21,014 nucleotides of DNA, from NCBI GenBank assembly GCA_028456385.1, contig JALNQF010000587.1:1-21014 (forward strand), given 5' to 3'. Origin of the DNA: Ophiosphaerella korrae. Its lineage: Eukaryota; Ascomycota; Dothideomycetes; Pleosporales; Phaeosphaeriaceae. The position numbers were made by a program, and so were the translations under genes. The notes under the pieces were generated by a model. That model did not search any database. It was given only the letters and a program-made list of their open reading frames with translations, and had not been told where the DNA came from. Positions 1 to 7,372 of the stretch are shown here, in pieces (the first letter of the stretch is position 1; each line of letters starts with the position of its first letter).

Positions 1-836
1 ACTATAGGAAGAAATATAGGAACTAGAAGATAACCTTAACTACTTTAAGAAACTAGAGGACTTCTAAAGTTAAAACCCTCTAGACTACCTTATAGTAAAC
101 TAAGAAAACTAATAGTACTACTAAAGGATAGAGAGATAGTAGGAGCGCTTAATATAATAGGAACTAGAGCTACCTCTAACGTATCCTTAAAATCTATCTT
201 AGCCTCTATCGTACAAGACTATTTAGACAACTTAGCGTTATTATAAGCCTTTAATTTATACAGACGCTTAATATAAGAATAAAGCTCTACTAGCTTATAA
301 AGAGTTAGCTTACACTTAGCTTTAGCTTTAGCGAGCTATAATAATAGTTATACTTAAGCCTTATTAATAGCTCTCCCTATATAATTTAGTAGAAAACGAT
401 TATATAGTAATTAAATACTTATACTTAGTAAGTAAAATACCTAAAGAATTATACTTATACTAAATATTAGCAAGAATATATTTATTACAATATTTACTAT
501 CCTTTAAGGATATAAAATACAAAAAACCTAACTTAGTATAGTAATAATAAGGAAATATTTTAACCCTGTTACAAACAATACGAGCTACAAGAAGAAGCTT
601 GTTATACTAAGAACGTAAAAGTATAGGGAGTAATAAGGAACTAGAAATTAACAAAGAAATAGGACTAATAACCTTAGCCCTAGAATAGAGAAATAGAAAC
701 CTACCTAAAGGAGGAGATAGTGTTATAGTTATAACAAGAGAAAGCTAGATAGAACTAATTAGCCCTATAGTAGAAGATAACATTATATACGACCTATAGG
801 TAGGCGAACCTAATTAGGAAACTATCTATAACCTAG
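1..836. repeat. RIP-degraded AT-rich repeat DNA, identity unresolved
   Basis: The stretch is strongly TpA-rich, CpA and TpG are very rare, and every frame on both strands is full of TAA/TAG. That is the expected end state of repeat-induced point mutation. No open reading frame survives. If stops are read as former Gln/Trp codons, part of it (about 210-400, plus) reads like a Leu/Arg-rich protein, but I could not name a family. It is most likely decayed transposon sequence adjoining the pogo-like relic further right. Confidence 0.7.
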
Positions 837-946
837 ACACGTAATAAATTCGTAAATTCGCGATCTTAGTAAATACAAAGTTATAAAGCTAACACGTAAT
901 AAATTTATAAATTTACGATCTTAGTAAATACGAAGTCGCGAAGCTA
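837..946. repeat. 55-bp tandem direct repeat (two units) differing only by transitions
   Basis: Unit 1 is 837-891 and unit 2 is 892-946. Both start acacgtaataaatt and end aagcta, are exactly 55 bp, and have no indels. I count nine differences, all transitions. In the first half unit 1 has CG twice where unit 2 has TA. In the second half unit 2 has CGCG where unit 1 has TATA, plus one CG/CA difference. Each unit therefore preserves ancestral CpGs that the other has lost. Confidence 0.85.
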
Positions 947-1033
947 ATAGAACTTATAAGTATATAGTTAGTAGTAATACGCATTATTAGGATAGTATTA
1001 GCAATCTAATCTCTAACCTAGAACGCTAATACT

Positions 1034-1170
1034 TAATATTGCACACACAAATTAACTATTATTTATAGTTATTACCTAATTACTATATAAGCTTTTGTTA
1101 TTACCTTCTAATCTACTAATACCTCTAAAGGGTTACTATAGTTAACAATAGGAGACCCCTAATACGTAGT
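1034..1170 (+). pseudogene. Possible upstream part of the pogo-like transposase relic
   Basis: Read in one frame from 1034, with TAA/TAG taken as mutated Gln/Arg/Trp codons, this stretch gives a Leu-rich segment, then a Pro-Ser pair, then PLKGYYS. That loosely resembles the end of the DDE domain of pogo/CENP-B-type transposases, where a 'LPPHSTHLLQPLD' motif is followed by 'PLK'. It lies just left of the fold-back element. About 70 residues normally found between this point and the C-terminal tail are absent, so there is either a deletion at the insertion or a chance resemblance. Evidence is weak. Confidence 0.3.
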
Positions 1171-1172
1171 AT

Positions 1173-1602
1173 ATAACGTACTTAATAGGCGAGTTACCTA
1201 TATAGGCAAGTAGCCTACCCTAAAATATACTAAAAAACCTAAAATATATAGTAATATATCTTAACAACTATATAATAATAAATTCTAAAAATTTAAATAT
1301 AAGCTTTTAGACACGCATTGTAGCTCTAATTAAAGTTGTATTGTAATTACGCAAGTAGTTATCAAGATATAGTAATCTAGCTCTATTTTAGCCCCTAAAT
1401 CCTTCTATCTTAATAACTACTTTCGCAATTATAATGCAACTTTAATAGGAGCTACAATGTGTGTCTAAAAGCTTATATTTAAATTTTTAGAATTTATTAT
1501 TATATAGTTGTTAAGATATATCGCTATATAATTTAGGTTTTTTAGTGTATTTTAGGGTAGGCTACTCGCCTATGTAGGTAACTCACCTATTAAGTACGTT
1601 AC
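1173..1602. mobile_element. Fold-back (palindromic) MITE-like element
   Basis: The left arm (about 1174-1375) is the near-perfect reverse complement of the right arm (about 1400-1601), with a central loop of only a few tens of bases. The outer ends read taacgtactt and aagtacgtta. Inside them come tacctatataggcaagtagc on the left and its counterpart on the right, then a long shared AT-rich block. Most arm differences are C/T or A/G, as expected if both arms were RIP-mutated independently. No coding capacity is seen, so this fits a non-autonomous fold-back element. Target-site duplications are not clear, so the exact ends are good to a few bases only. It separates two parts of a pogo-like transposase relic. 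Confidence 0.75.
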
Positions 1603-1610
1603 TAGATTAC

Positions 1611-2129
1611 TTTAACGTGTATATTTATACTATACTAGGACTCCTACTAGAAAAGACGCTATAGTAGTTAAAGACCCTAAGAAATATATTTAAATTTAAG
1701 TCTTAGTTAAAGCTTATAAAGAACTCTTTTATATAATTACTAGTGACTATATAAACTAGCCTCTTTTAGCTTATTAAAGGCGCTAAAGTAATAATATACT
1801 AGAACGCCTTTCTCTAGGCTTATATCTATAAGCTTAAAGATTAAATAGATAAGCTAACTTAGTAGAAAACTTACAAAAAGAAGTAAATTTAGTATAGTAG
1901 TATAATAGAGTATAGAATAGAAGTAATATAAGTAGCTATAGAGGGATTTATAGGTATATAGAGAGAGAAAAGAGCTTGTAGTAAAAGTACTTAAGAATAA
2001 GTATAGCTAGGTTAATAGTACTATAGAAACTATAAGAAGATAGGGTATAACGCGTAAACATGCTAGGAAGGTAAAGAAGAGACTTCTAAATTAGATAGTA
2101 GTATTATAGTAGTAAGGAGTACTAAGTAA
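1611..2129 (+). pseudogene. C-terminal part of pogo/Fot1-like DDE transposase with zinc knuckle (RIP-degraded)
   Basis: One plus frame runs from 1611 to about 2129, interrupted only by TAA/TAG codons where the family tends to have Gln, Arg or Trp. In order it shows a linker, then LIKGAKVIIY at about 1773-1802 (compare the family's 'QL(I/V)KGA'), then a Leu/Lys-rich coiled-coil-like stretch. At 2022-2066 there is a degenerate CCHC knuckle, read now as YRNYKKIGYNA-stop-TC, which corresponds to the 'CxxCxxxGHNARTC' ending typical of fungal CENP-B-type transposases. An acidic/Ser tail follows. The catalytic DDE core is not present in recognisable form. The element is dead. Confidence 0.7.
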
Positions 2130-2569
2130 AGTTTGTTGTTAACTCCTAAAGAGGTAGTATTTGTAGTACTAAAGAAAAGAAGCTAGTTAAGTAATAGAAC
2201 ACGTTATATTAGTAAAATAGTATTACTTTAGATACTTTAAAGACTAGTATAGCTAACTTATTACCTTAAATCTAGTTTAATTTAATAGATAAGATAGTAA
2301 GCTAAATATATACTTTATCTAAAGTAAACTTAGTAGTATAGTGTTAAGCTATTATAAGTTAAGATAAGATAGGTGCGTAAAGTTAGTAGGGTACGCTACT
2401 TACTTATACGTGTTACTTGCTTGTAAACTACGTTACTATTAATACCTTTTTAATAGTTCGTTATAGCCTATAAGATCTTACAAAGTAAGAACTTCAAGAC
2501 GCTGCATATACAAGTAGATTCCTTTAGAAAGAATTTCCTAGTCCTGATAGTATACTTACTTAGTTTGTC
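2130..2569. repeat. RIP-degraded repeat DNA between the transposase relic and the CCCH gene
   Basis: AT-rich sequence with the same TpA bias. The left part should contain the 3' end and terminal repeat of the pogo-like element, but I could not define it. The right part may include the last, unrecognisable codons of the minus-strand CCCH gene. Short Lys/Leu-rich stretches appear there on the minus strand, but frames change and stops accumulate. No intact gene. Confidence 0.55.
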
Positions 2570-3229
2570 TAAGCACGTAAACAATTCTACGTCCCGCGCT
2601 AAGGTATCTACTAAATTAACAAGATTTATATAAATATCTTTTATTTTCTACTATATATAAGATAAAAGTAAACTACGAGGTCATAGAGTTACATACCTCT
2701 TTGCATTCTAAGCTAGTTGTAGGCAATAGCTTAATATAGACAGCTATACAGAGCTTGTGCTAGTTCCTAAGATTGTTTACATTAGTTCTATAGAGGCTGT
2801 TAAATCGAATACCTATAGCGTCTTTAAAAGCTTGACGTGCTTCGACGCGTTCTTCGTCATCCCGATCCTAATCAAAGAAATCGCACATGCGATAGAATTC
2901 CTCTACTACGCCTCTTTCGTCGTTATACGCGAACCTTAGATATTGTAAAAATAACTTAGGGATTGCATTAAAATCTTGTTTGGCTTTTCGTCGCCTATGC
3001 TAGGGTGGTTGTAGCTTGTTAGCACCCCTTACAACAACGGCAAGAATATAATAAGCTACAAGTCTAAAATAGAGCGGCTCAAGTTCTCGGAAAGGTTTAC
3101 TTTCTTGCTGTAACGGTGGTAAACTTGATTTCTCGAGGCTCCTTCATGAGAAAACTTGCAGCTCGTGCCGTATAAGCAAAAACCTGAATTCTGGAATTGA
3201 TGGCAGGCTCCCTTAAAACCATAAGGCAT
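2570..3229 (-). pseudogene. CCCH zinc-finger protein of a conserved fungal family, broken by two TAG codons and a frameshift
   Basis: Exon 1 (3229-3101) starts at ATG 3229-3227 and encodes a CCCH finger, ACHQFQNSGFCLYGTSCKFSH (C-x8-C-x5-C-x3-H), followed by a basic stretch. A 101-nt intron (3100-3000) then joins in phase to exon 2, which begins HRRRKAKQDF. Exon 2 carries FAYNDERGVVEEFYRMCDFF, then RDDEERVEARQAFKDAIGIRF and a block with Leu-Cys and Glu-Cys spacing. As I recall it, this layout (a CCCH finger, then an 'F..RMC.FF.WDRDD.ER.EAR..FKDAL' domain) is a conserved, uncharacterised fungal protein. Two in-frame stops, TAG at 2870-2868 after CDFFD and TAG at 2762-2760, sit where Trp is expected (TGG to TAG). 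Homology fades after about 2680, where a 1-nt shift is needed. The 3' end is approximate. It may once have bound RNA, an inference from the finger alone. Confidence 0.7.
3000..3100 (-). other. Intron of the CCCH-finger gene
   Basis: Donor GTAAAC at 3100, branch-like GCTAAC 20-30 nt before the acceptor, and acceptor TAG at 3002-3000. Removing it joins codon AAA to codon CAT in phase 0 and links the finger to the basic start of the conserved domain, which is why I accept it. Confidence 0.65.
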
Positions 3230-4126
3230 CGTGAGAGATGTAATTAAGGATCTATGCATAATAGCAGTAGTGGGTGCCACCAGACCTAGAGAGGAACTTA
3301 ATAAAGTCATTTGCTCTCAGTGCTGGATGACTCACCATCGCTGCAGTGCAACTTGGATACCAGCAGCAAATGTTGTACATGTACATGTCATGGATTCTTT
3401 GACAACTGTGACATTGAAACAATTGATCGGAATGTGTCCTGTTAATTGAGACACTGGAATGAGACTGACAGCACGCTCTCATCGGCAGCACATTGGCTTG
3501 AGCTTGGATTTTTGTTTTGTTTGGGACAGAATTTCAATCACAGACACTATACCCGAGCAAAATAAAACCATGAGCTGTCCATACCGTGCGTCTTTGTAGG
3601 AATTCCATCGATGAGCCACCTAGAAGCGAAGGATAGGGGATAACTAGATTAATCCTTTCACCCCTTCTATAGCGGGACGGGTGATTCGCCAATCTCTCGC
3701 ATGAAGTGGTCGAATTTCGACGTTCGCCGCATCTCGCCCATCTTAAGCGACCACTTAAAATTGCCCCTTAGCTGTCGCATTTCATATGGCTTTGTGGTCA
3801 TCCACCTTGACTACTTCTGGATTATAGTTGTGGCCTCCATGACCGATACTTCGAACCCCTCTGCTGCTTCAGGCACGTGGTACAATAAATTATGACGCGG
3901 CGATGGTTGAACTCGGCGTGACACAAGGCCTCAACGCGACGCTTGGTGGGACACGCACGGCTAGCACTACTATGGTTTTTATGACTATCATTTCGCGTCT
4001 TCTAATCCTTCCTTACTTCCTCAGATATGCACTAGAGCTCTTCGCGGTAAGAAGAATGTTAGGAAAATGAAAATAAAGCGCTTCGAGCGTCTGTAGTATA
4101 GTGTGCTGTATCATTGAACATTTACC
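3230..4126. other. Intergenic region, no gene recognised
   Basis: Base composition is balanced. Short open frames exist on both strands but none has family-like content. The left part is the probable promoter side of the minus-strand CCCH gene. A 9-bp inverted repeat (aagtggtcg at 3704-3712, cgaccactt at 3748-3756) encloses a 35-nt loop of unknown meaning. Confidence 0.5.
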
Positions 4127-4153
4127 TTGAAGAGCGCATTCATCTACAAAATC

Positions 4154-4684
4154 ATGGGTTTTGATTGCAGTTTTGACATACACCCACGAATTGAAGCAAA
4201 TGCATCAAACAAGGAGGCTTACAGCCGATTTGTAGAAGAAATAATAAAAAAGTATGAGAATGTCCACGATGAAAAAGGGCGGAGAGCTGGCAGAAAAATT
4301 CTAACGACAAGTACCGACAAGTTTGCGAAGCTGATGGATTTGGACAGTGTTCACATTTGGTTCATGGTCGGCGAGTGCCCATGTATTCCGTAAAGTCTCG
4401 GACACTGCGAATATTTCCTCCGTTTTAGTTCCAAGGTCAGCGGCAACTTAACGACGGCCGCACAGCCATATATCGAAGATGTATACGAAATTTCCAAAAC
4501 ATATTTCGGTAGCCGAGTCTGATTTTGGCACGAGCTGAATGAGTTTGGGACTAAACAACAACAGTATGGCTATTATGATTGGAATGAAATTCATGATGCA
4601 GATAGGAAGCTAAGAAAATTGGGAACGGAGGCTCAACAAGTTGCCTCTCCTCCAGAAGGGATTGCTCCCTCAGTACAAGAATGA
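4154..4684 (+). pseudogene. Conserved fungal hypothetical protein ('MGFDCSFD' type), two nonsense codons
   Basis: A single plus frame runs from ATG 4154 (context acaaaatcATGG, better than the upstream ATG at 4127) to TGA 4682-4684, 176 codons. Only TAA 4391-4393 and TGA 4520-4522 interrupt it. The protein begins MGFDCSFDIHPRIEA and continues with a charged helix-like region (KEAYSRFVEEIIKKYENV). Its mid part has HIWFMVGECPCIP, EYFLRFSSKVSG and PYIEDVYEISKTYFGSRV, and its end has FWHELNEFG and YGYYDWNEIHDADRKLR. I recall similar MGFD-starting proteins of about 150-180 aa as uncharacterised in fungi. The strong continuity of reading sense across both stops shows they are recent. The TGA sits between RV and FWHE, where CGA-to-TGA or TGG-to-TGA would explain it. 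No function is known to me. Confidence 0.75.
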
Positions 4685-4904
4685 AAGGATGGGGATTAAC
4701 TTCCTATGCGCCTCGGATAGAAAGGGGCTACTTTGAAAAGACGCACCGGCACTGACCTACTGTAGAATAGTGTACATAAGCTTGCTGATACATAACGCGT
4801 CCCGCTTCGATAACCCTGCCGCCCCAGGAACTGCTTGTTTGCTCGGAGAAGCTCTTTGAGTTGTATTCTGTCCACGTAGACATAATAAATTAAGCTCTGA
4901 CTAA

Positions 4905-5321
4905 ATTTTTCCTATATTTGGCTTTCGTTACGTCTATTCCAAGACCAATATTCCTGCCATGACCGTACACAGACAGGGCTGAATTCCTGTGGCAACGATC
5001 GATGGTGTTAGTGAAACGGCTGATAGCCCCATCACCACTGCATATCACTCGAAGAGCTATTCTGTGACCGAGGTCGATTATCGTTATTTATACACTCTTA
5101 GCAAGGCAAAAAGGCAGTTGAGGATAGGAACTTGATCGACGACCTCAAATGGGCCCGGATTCCAAAGAAAAACTGTCATTACCAAGAAATCGGATATTCC
5201 AATTAGTCTATTCTGATGAAACGATGGATTGGTTTGAGTCACTTTCCAACAAGGAAAAGTTACAGAATACAATCCGTATGAAATTAATGCAAGTCAATCC
5301 TATATGAATGTCGTAGGCTAG
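4905..5321 (+). pseudogene. Decayed reading frame of unknown family, interrupted only by TGA codons
   Basis: After TAA 4902-4904 one plus frame stays free of TAA and TAG for 138 codons, to TAG 5319-5321. Inside it are TGA at 4980-4982, 5133-5135, 5214-5219 (two in a row) and 5235-5237. The translation has protein-like composition, with stretches such as TIDGVSETADSPITTAYHSK, EVDYRYLYTLSKAKRQLRIG, GPGFQRKTVITKKSDIPI and VTFQQGKVTEYNPYEINA. These alternate polar and hydrophobic residues in a beta-rich way, somewhat like a fungal lectin-type propeller blade, but I cannot assign it. CGA-to-TGA or TGG-to-TGA changes would explain all the stops. A possible ATG is at 4959. It lies between two clearer pseudogenes on the same strand. 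It could be chance. Confidence 0.4.
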
Positions 5322-5609
5322 CAAGGAAAACGGTTAAAATACCGAATACGTAAAGCTTTCTTCTCGTTTTCTTTGATTACAGGACATATTGGTCGGGGCT
5401 ACAAGCATTCATCCTTCTAGGCTGTACCTAACACTGAAGCTAGAAGTTTGCTCTACTGAGTCTAGCGTGTACTATTCTGTACTCACACAATGATGGTCAT
5501 TAGACGCCCCGTTGTTAATTTTTTTTTCAAAGAAGTGTAATAATAAAACTTGTTTTGGATACTGTAGTCTTTTGGTCTCAATGATAATGAATTTCACGTG
5601 TTTTGCAAC

Positions 5610-5648
5610 CTATCGTACTACATCCGCGACTTTTGTAGTACGCGATAG
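5610..5648. repeat. Inverted repeat able to form a hairpin
   Basis: ctatcgtactaca on the left pairs with tgtagtacgcgatag on the right, with a 2-nt bulge (CG) and a loop of about 11 nt. Its role is unknown. It could be the core of a small degraded element. Confidence 0.6.
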
Positions 5649-5894
5649 AAAGGCTATGTAAAAATAATCCTCATAATATGAAAAACTTCAAATATCCTTG
5701 GATATGAGATATATAGCCATAACTATAATCAGTATTGTAGGGCATTGTCTACATCAATCTTATAGAATGTGCTAATCTGGAATGGAGTGATAGATAGGTA
5801 AAAGTGCTGTAGTAATTCTTCGTGACAAAAGAAAATATCAAGGGTACGAGGATGATGTCAAAGAACTTGAATATCAATATTCCAGAAAATAACT

Positions 5895-5916
5895 TCCTAT
5901 GTAGGCAAGTGGCTTA
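5895..5916. repeat. Sequence similar to the subterminal part of the fold-back element
   Basis: cctatgtaggcaagtggctt here matches cctatataggcaagtagcct near 1197-1216, and the match runs on through a following ac, with only three differences, all transitions in the RIP direction. It may be a less mutated fragment of the same family, but the match is short. Confidence 0.35.
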
Positions 5917-5920
5917 CATC

Positions 5921-5939
5921 ATACGAATAGCGTTCGTAT
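5921..5939. repeat. Short near-perfect palindrome
   Basis: atacgaatagcgttcgtat folds as ATACGAA / TTCGTAT around a 5-nt centre, just right of the fold-back-like sequence. Its function is unknown. Confidence 0.55.
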
Positions 5940-6031
5940 CTAGTCCTCGGGTAAATGTGAAACCCTAACTTGTCTACTTCGTTGCTTACACATTCCAGTC
6001 CTTGATATGACCAAACAACGCCCACACCAAT

Positions 6032-6823
6032 ATGCCAGATATACATGTCTTAAGATCGCGCAAGATATGGGTGCCTCTCGGTAGGCCTTTAAGAAGCTCA
6101 GCTAAACTCAGGAAGTCCGCCAACTAATGTTGAGCAGAGAACAACCCTGACGTGATGAACAACCTCGCCTATAGCCTCGGCCTCTCCAAGAAGCTCGCGT
6201 TCCAAGATGTTTATTCCTTAACCGACCCATCTCTGCTTGCATTCGTTCCTCGTCCTGTCCATGTCCTGATTTTTATCTTCCCTGGGACCAAAACAACCCA
6301 GAAATACTTTGAAGAGGAGCAAGCGGCCTAACAGGAATACACGGGCTGCGGCCCAGACGAGCCTGTGGTTTGGTATAAGCAGACCATTGGCAACGCCTGT
6401 AGCCTCGTTGGCCTGCTCCATTGCCTCTCCAATGGCGAAGCCGTGAGTCATATCACGCCAGGCAGCGATCTAGATAAGCTGGTCTGAGAGGCCATACCGT
6501 TGAAAACGCAAGAGCGCGCAGATCTGCTATACAACTCTGAGGCATTAGAGAAGGCGCACAAAGACGCTGCAATGAATGGTGATTCTCGACCACCCGCGTC
6601 CGGCGAGTACGTTGAGTACGGATTTACCGCTTTTGTAAAGGGGAAAGATAACTTGCTCTACGATCTCGAAGGTAGACGCAAGGGTCCGGTTGTTAGAGGT
6701 GCTCTTGGTCCAGATGACGATGTGTTCTGTCAGAAAGCCTTGGAAATGGGGCCGCTGATGCATATCAACAGAGAGGGGACGAATGAGAGTAATTTCAGTA
6801 TTATTGCTCTCACGGATGCTTGA
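6032..6823 (+). pseudogene. Ubiquitin C-terminal hydrolase (peptidase C12) paralogue, inactivated
   Basis: Exon 1 (6032-6080, MPDIHVLRSRKIWVPL) joins across a 57-nt intron to exon 2 (6138-6823), giving a 244-residue frame, normal for a fungal UCH. Family landmarks appear in order: VPLENNPDVMN, the LAFQDVYSL..PSLLAFVPRPV segment, GPDEPVVWYKQTIGNACS with the oxyanion Gln and catalytic Cys, LLHCLSNG, then PLKTQERADLLYNSEALEKAH and YDLEGRRKGPV near the end. UCH enzymes cut small adducts from the ubiquitin C-terminus and act in the cytosol or nucleus. Two nonsense codons break it: TAA 6329-6331 and TGA 6485-6487. Also, the position of the catalytic His is Gly (VEYGFTAFV, where the family has HF) and the Asp of 'ELDG' is Glu (DLEG). 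The protein was therefore probably already a dead enzyme, or the His was lost after duplication. A normal housekeeping copy is expected elsewhere. Confidence 0.85.
6081..6137 (+). other. Intron of the UCH pseudogene
   Basis: Donor GTAGGC at 6081, branch-like AACTAAT near 6122, acceptor CAG at 6135-6137. Splicing restores CTC-GAG-AAC, giving the family's 'PLENNP' motif. The splice signals are still intact although the gene is broken. Confidence 0.8.
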
Positions 6824-7372
6824 TATGTTCGTCCTATCTACGCCATTCAATGCAGTCTGAGAGACCTGGCCACTTAGGAGAAGATGTAAAGGTGCCGATG
6901 AAAACGTAACGTCTTCAATAATAAGGCTTAGCTATTAGAAACCTATGCAAATGTATTACCGACGACCGTAAAATCGAAATATAGTACCTTCCGACTTCTT
7001 TTAGCATGAAATACAGTTTTTATCAGTGGGATGACCTGTCAAGCGGTACTTTCTATGTTCTCGACGAAAATAAACTGGAAAGCTGAACTTCCTCACATAC
7101 TTAGGTTTTATGCTCTCAGAAGGCTACATATAGACCGCCGACTAAACCAAAGACCTAATTAACCTCTTCCGCATCTTAAACGCCGTCGTTGTAAGTATAT
7201 TCAAAGGTATAAAGGCACTATACTTTCTAGTAATATAGTTGTCTCACGATTATACAACGAACGGCTTCTTGCGTGATCACAATAATCCTTACGGTTATAG
7301 CGAGGTGTTTCAGTTTATTAGATTTTCAATATAGAGCGCTGGGTAGGTAGAGAAGAGATATAATGATAGCTA
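6824..7372. other. Intergenic region, no gene recognised
   Basis: No coding signal on either strand. Composition becomes AT-richer around 7180-7360, with TpA-rich words like those in the flanking blocks, so a small degraded repeat is possible. The right end includes the 3' flank of the minus-strand membrane protein gene. Confidence 0.5.

Larger units (their letters stand above)
5322..6031. other. Intergenic region with two hairpins, no gene recognised
   Basis: Moderately AT-rich. It contains a T-run near 5520-5526, the hairpin at 5610-5648 and the short palindrome at 5921-5939. At 5895-5916 is a sequence resembling part of the fold-back element seen at 1173-1602. No coding signal was found. 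The right end is the upstream region of the ubiquitin hydrolase pseudogene. Confidence 0.5.

Noticed and set aside
1165..1610. Target-site duplication around the fold-back element
   Set aside because: Flanks can be matched only as TA or with several mismatches, and RIP mutations make any short duplication unreliable.
2757..2939. 60-codon plus-strand open frame
   Set aside because: It is antisense to exon 2 of the CCCH gene, whose minus-strand reading gives the recognisable conserved domain.
3830..3900. GGGGTTCGAA on the minus strand, tRNA B-box-like
   Set aside because: No A box, acceptor stem or anticodon arm could be folded around it.
4390..4428. 39-nt GT...TTTTAG stretch that could remove the first stop of the MGFD gene in phase
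   Set aside because: It would delete EYFLRF, which looks like conserved coding sequence. It is shorter than usual fungal introns and lacks a good branch site.
5084..5272. 62-codon minus-strand open frame
   Set aside because: It overlaps the plus-strand relic 4905-5321, has no family-like motif, and is probably a shadow.
4905..5321. TGA reassigned to an amino acid
   Set aside because: Neighbouring genes use TGA as a normal stop, and C-to-T/G-to-A damage explains the codons more simply.
4697..5901. 12-bp direct repeat taacttcctatg at 4697-4708 and 5890-5901
   Set aside because: A few 12-mer repeats are expected by chance in about 11 kb, and no element-like structure is bounded by them.
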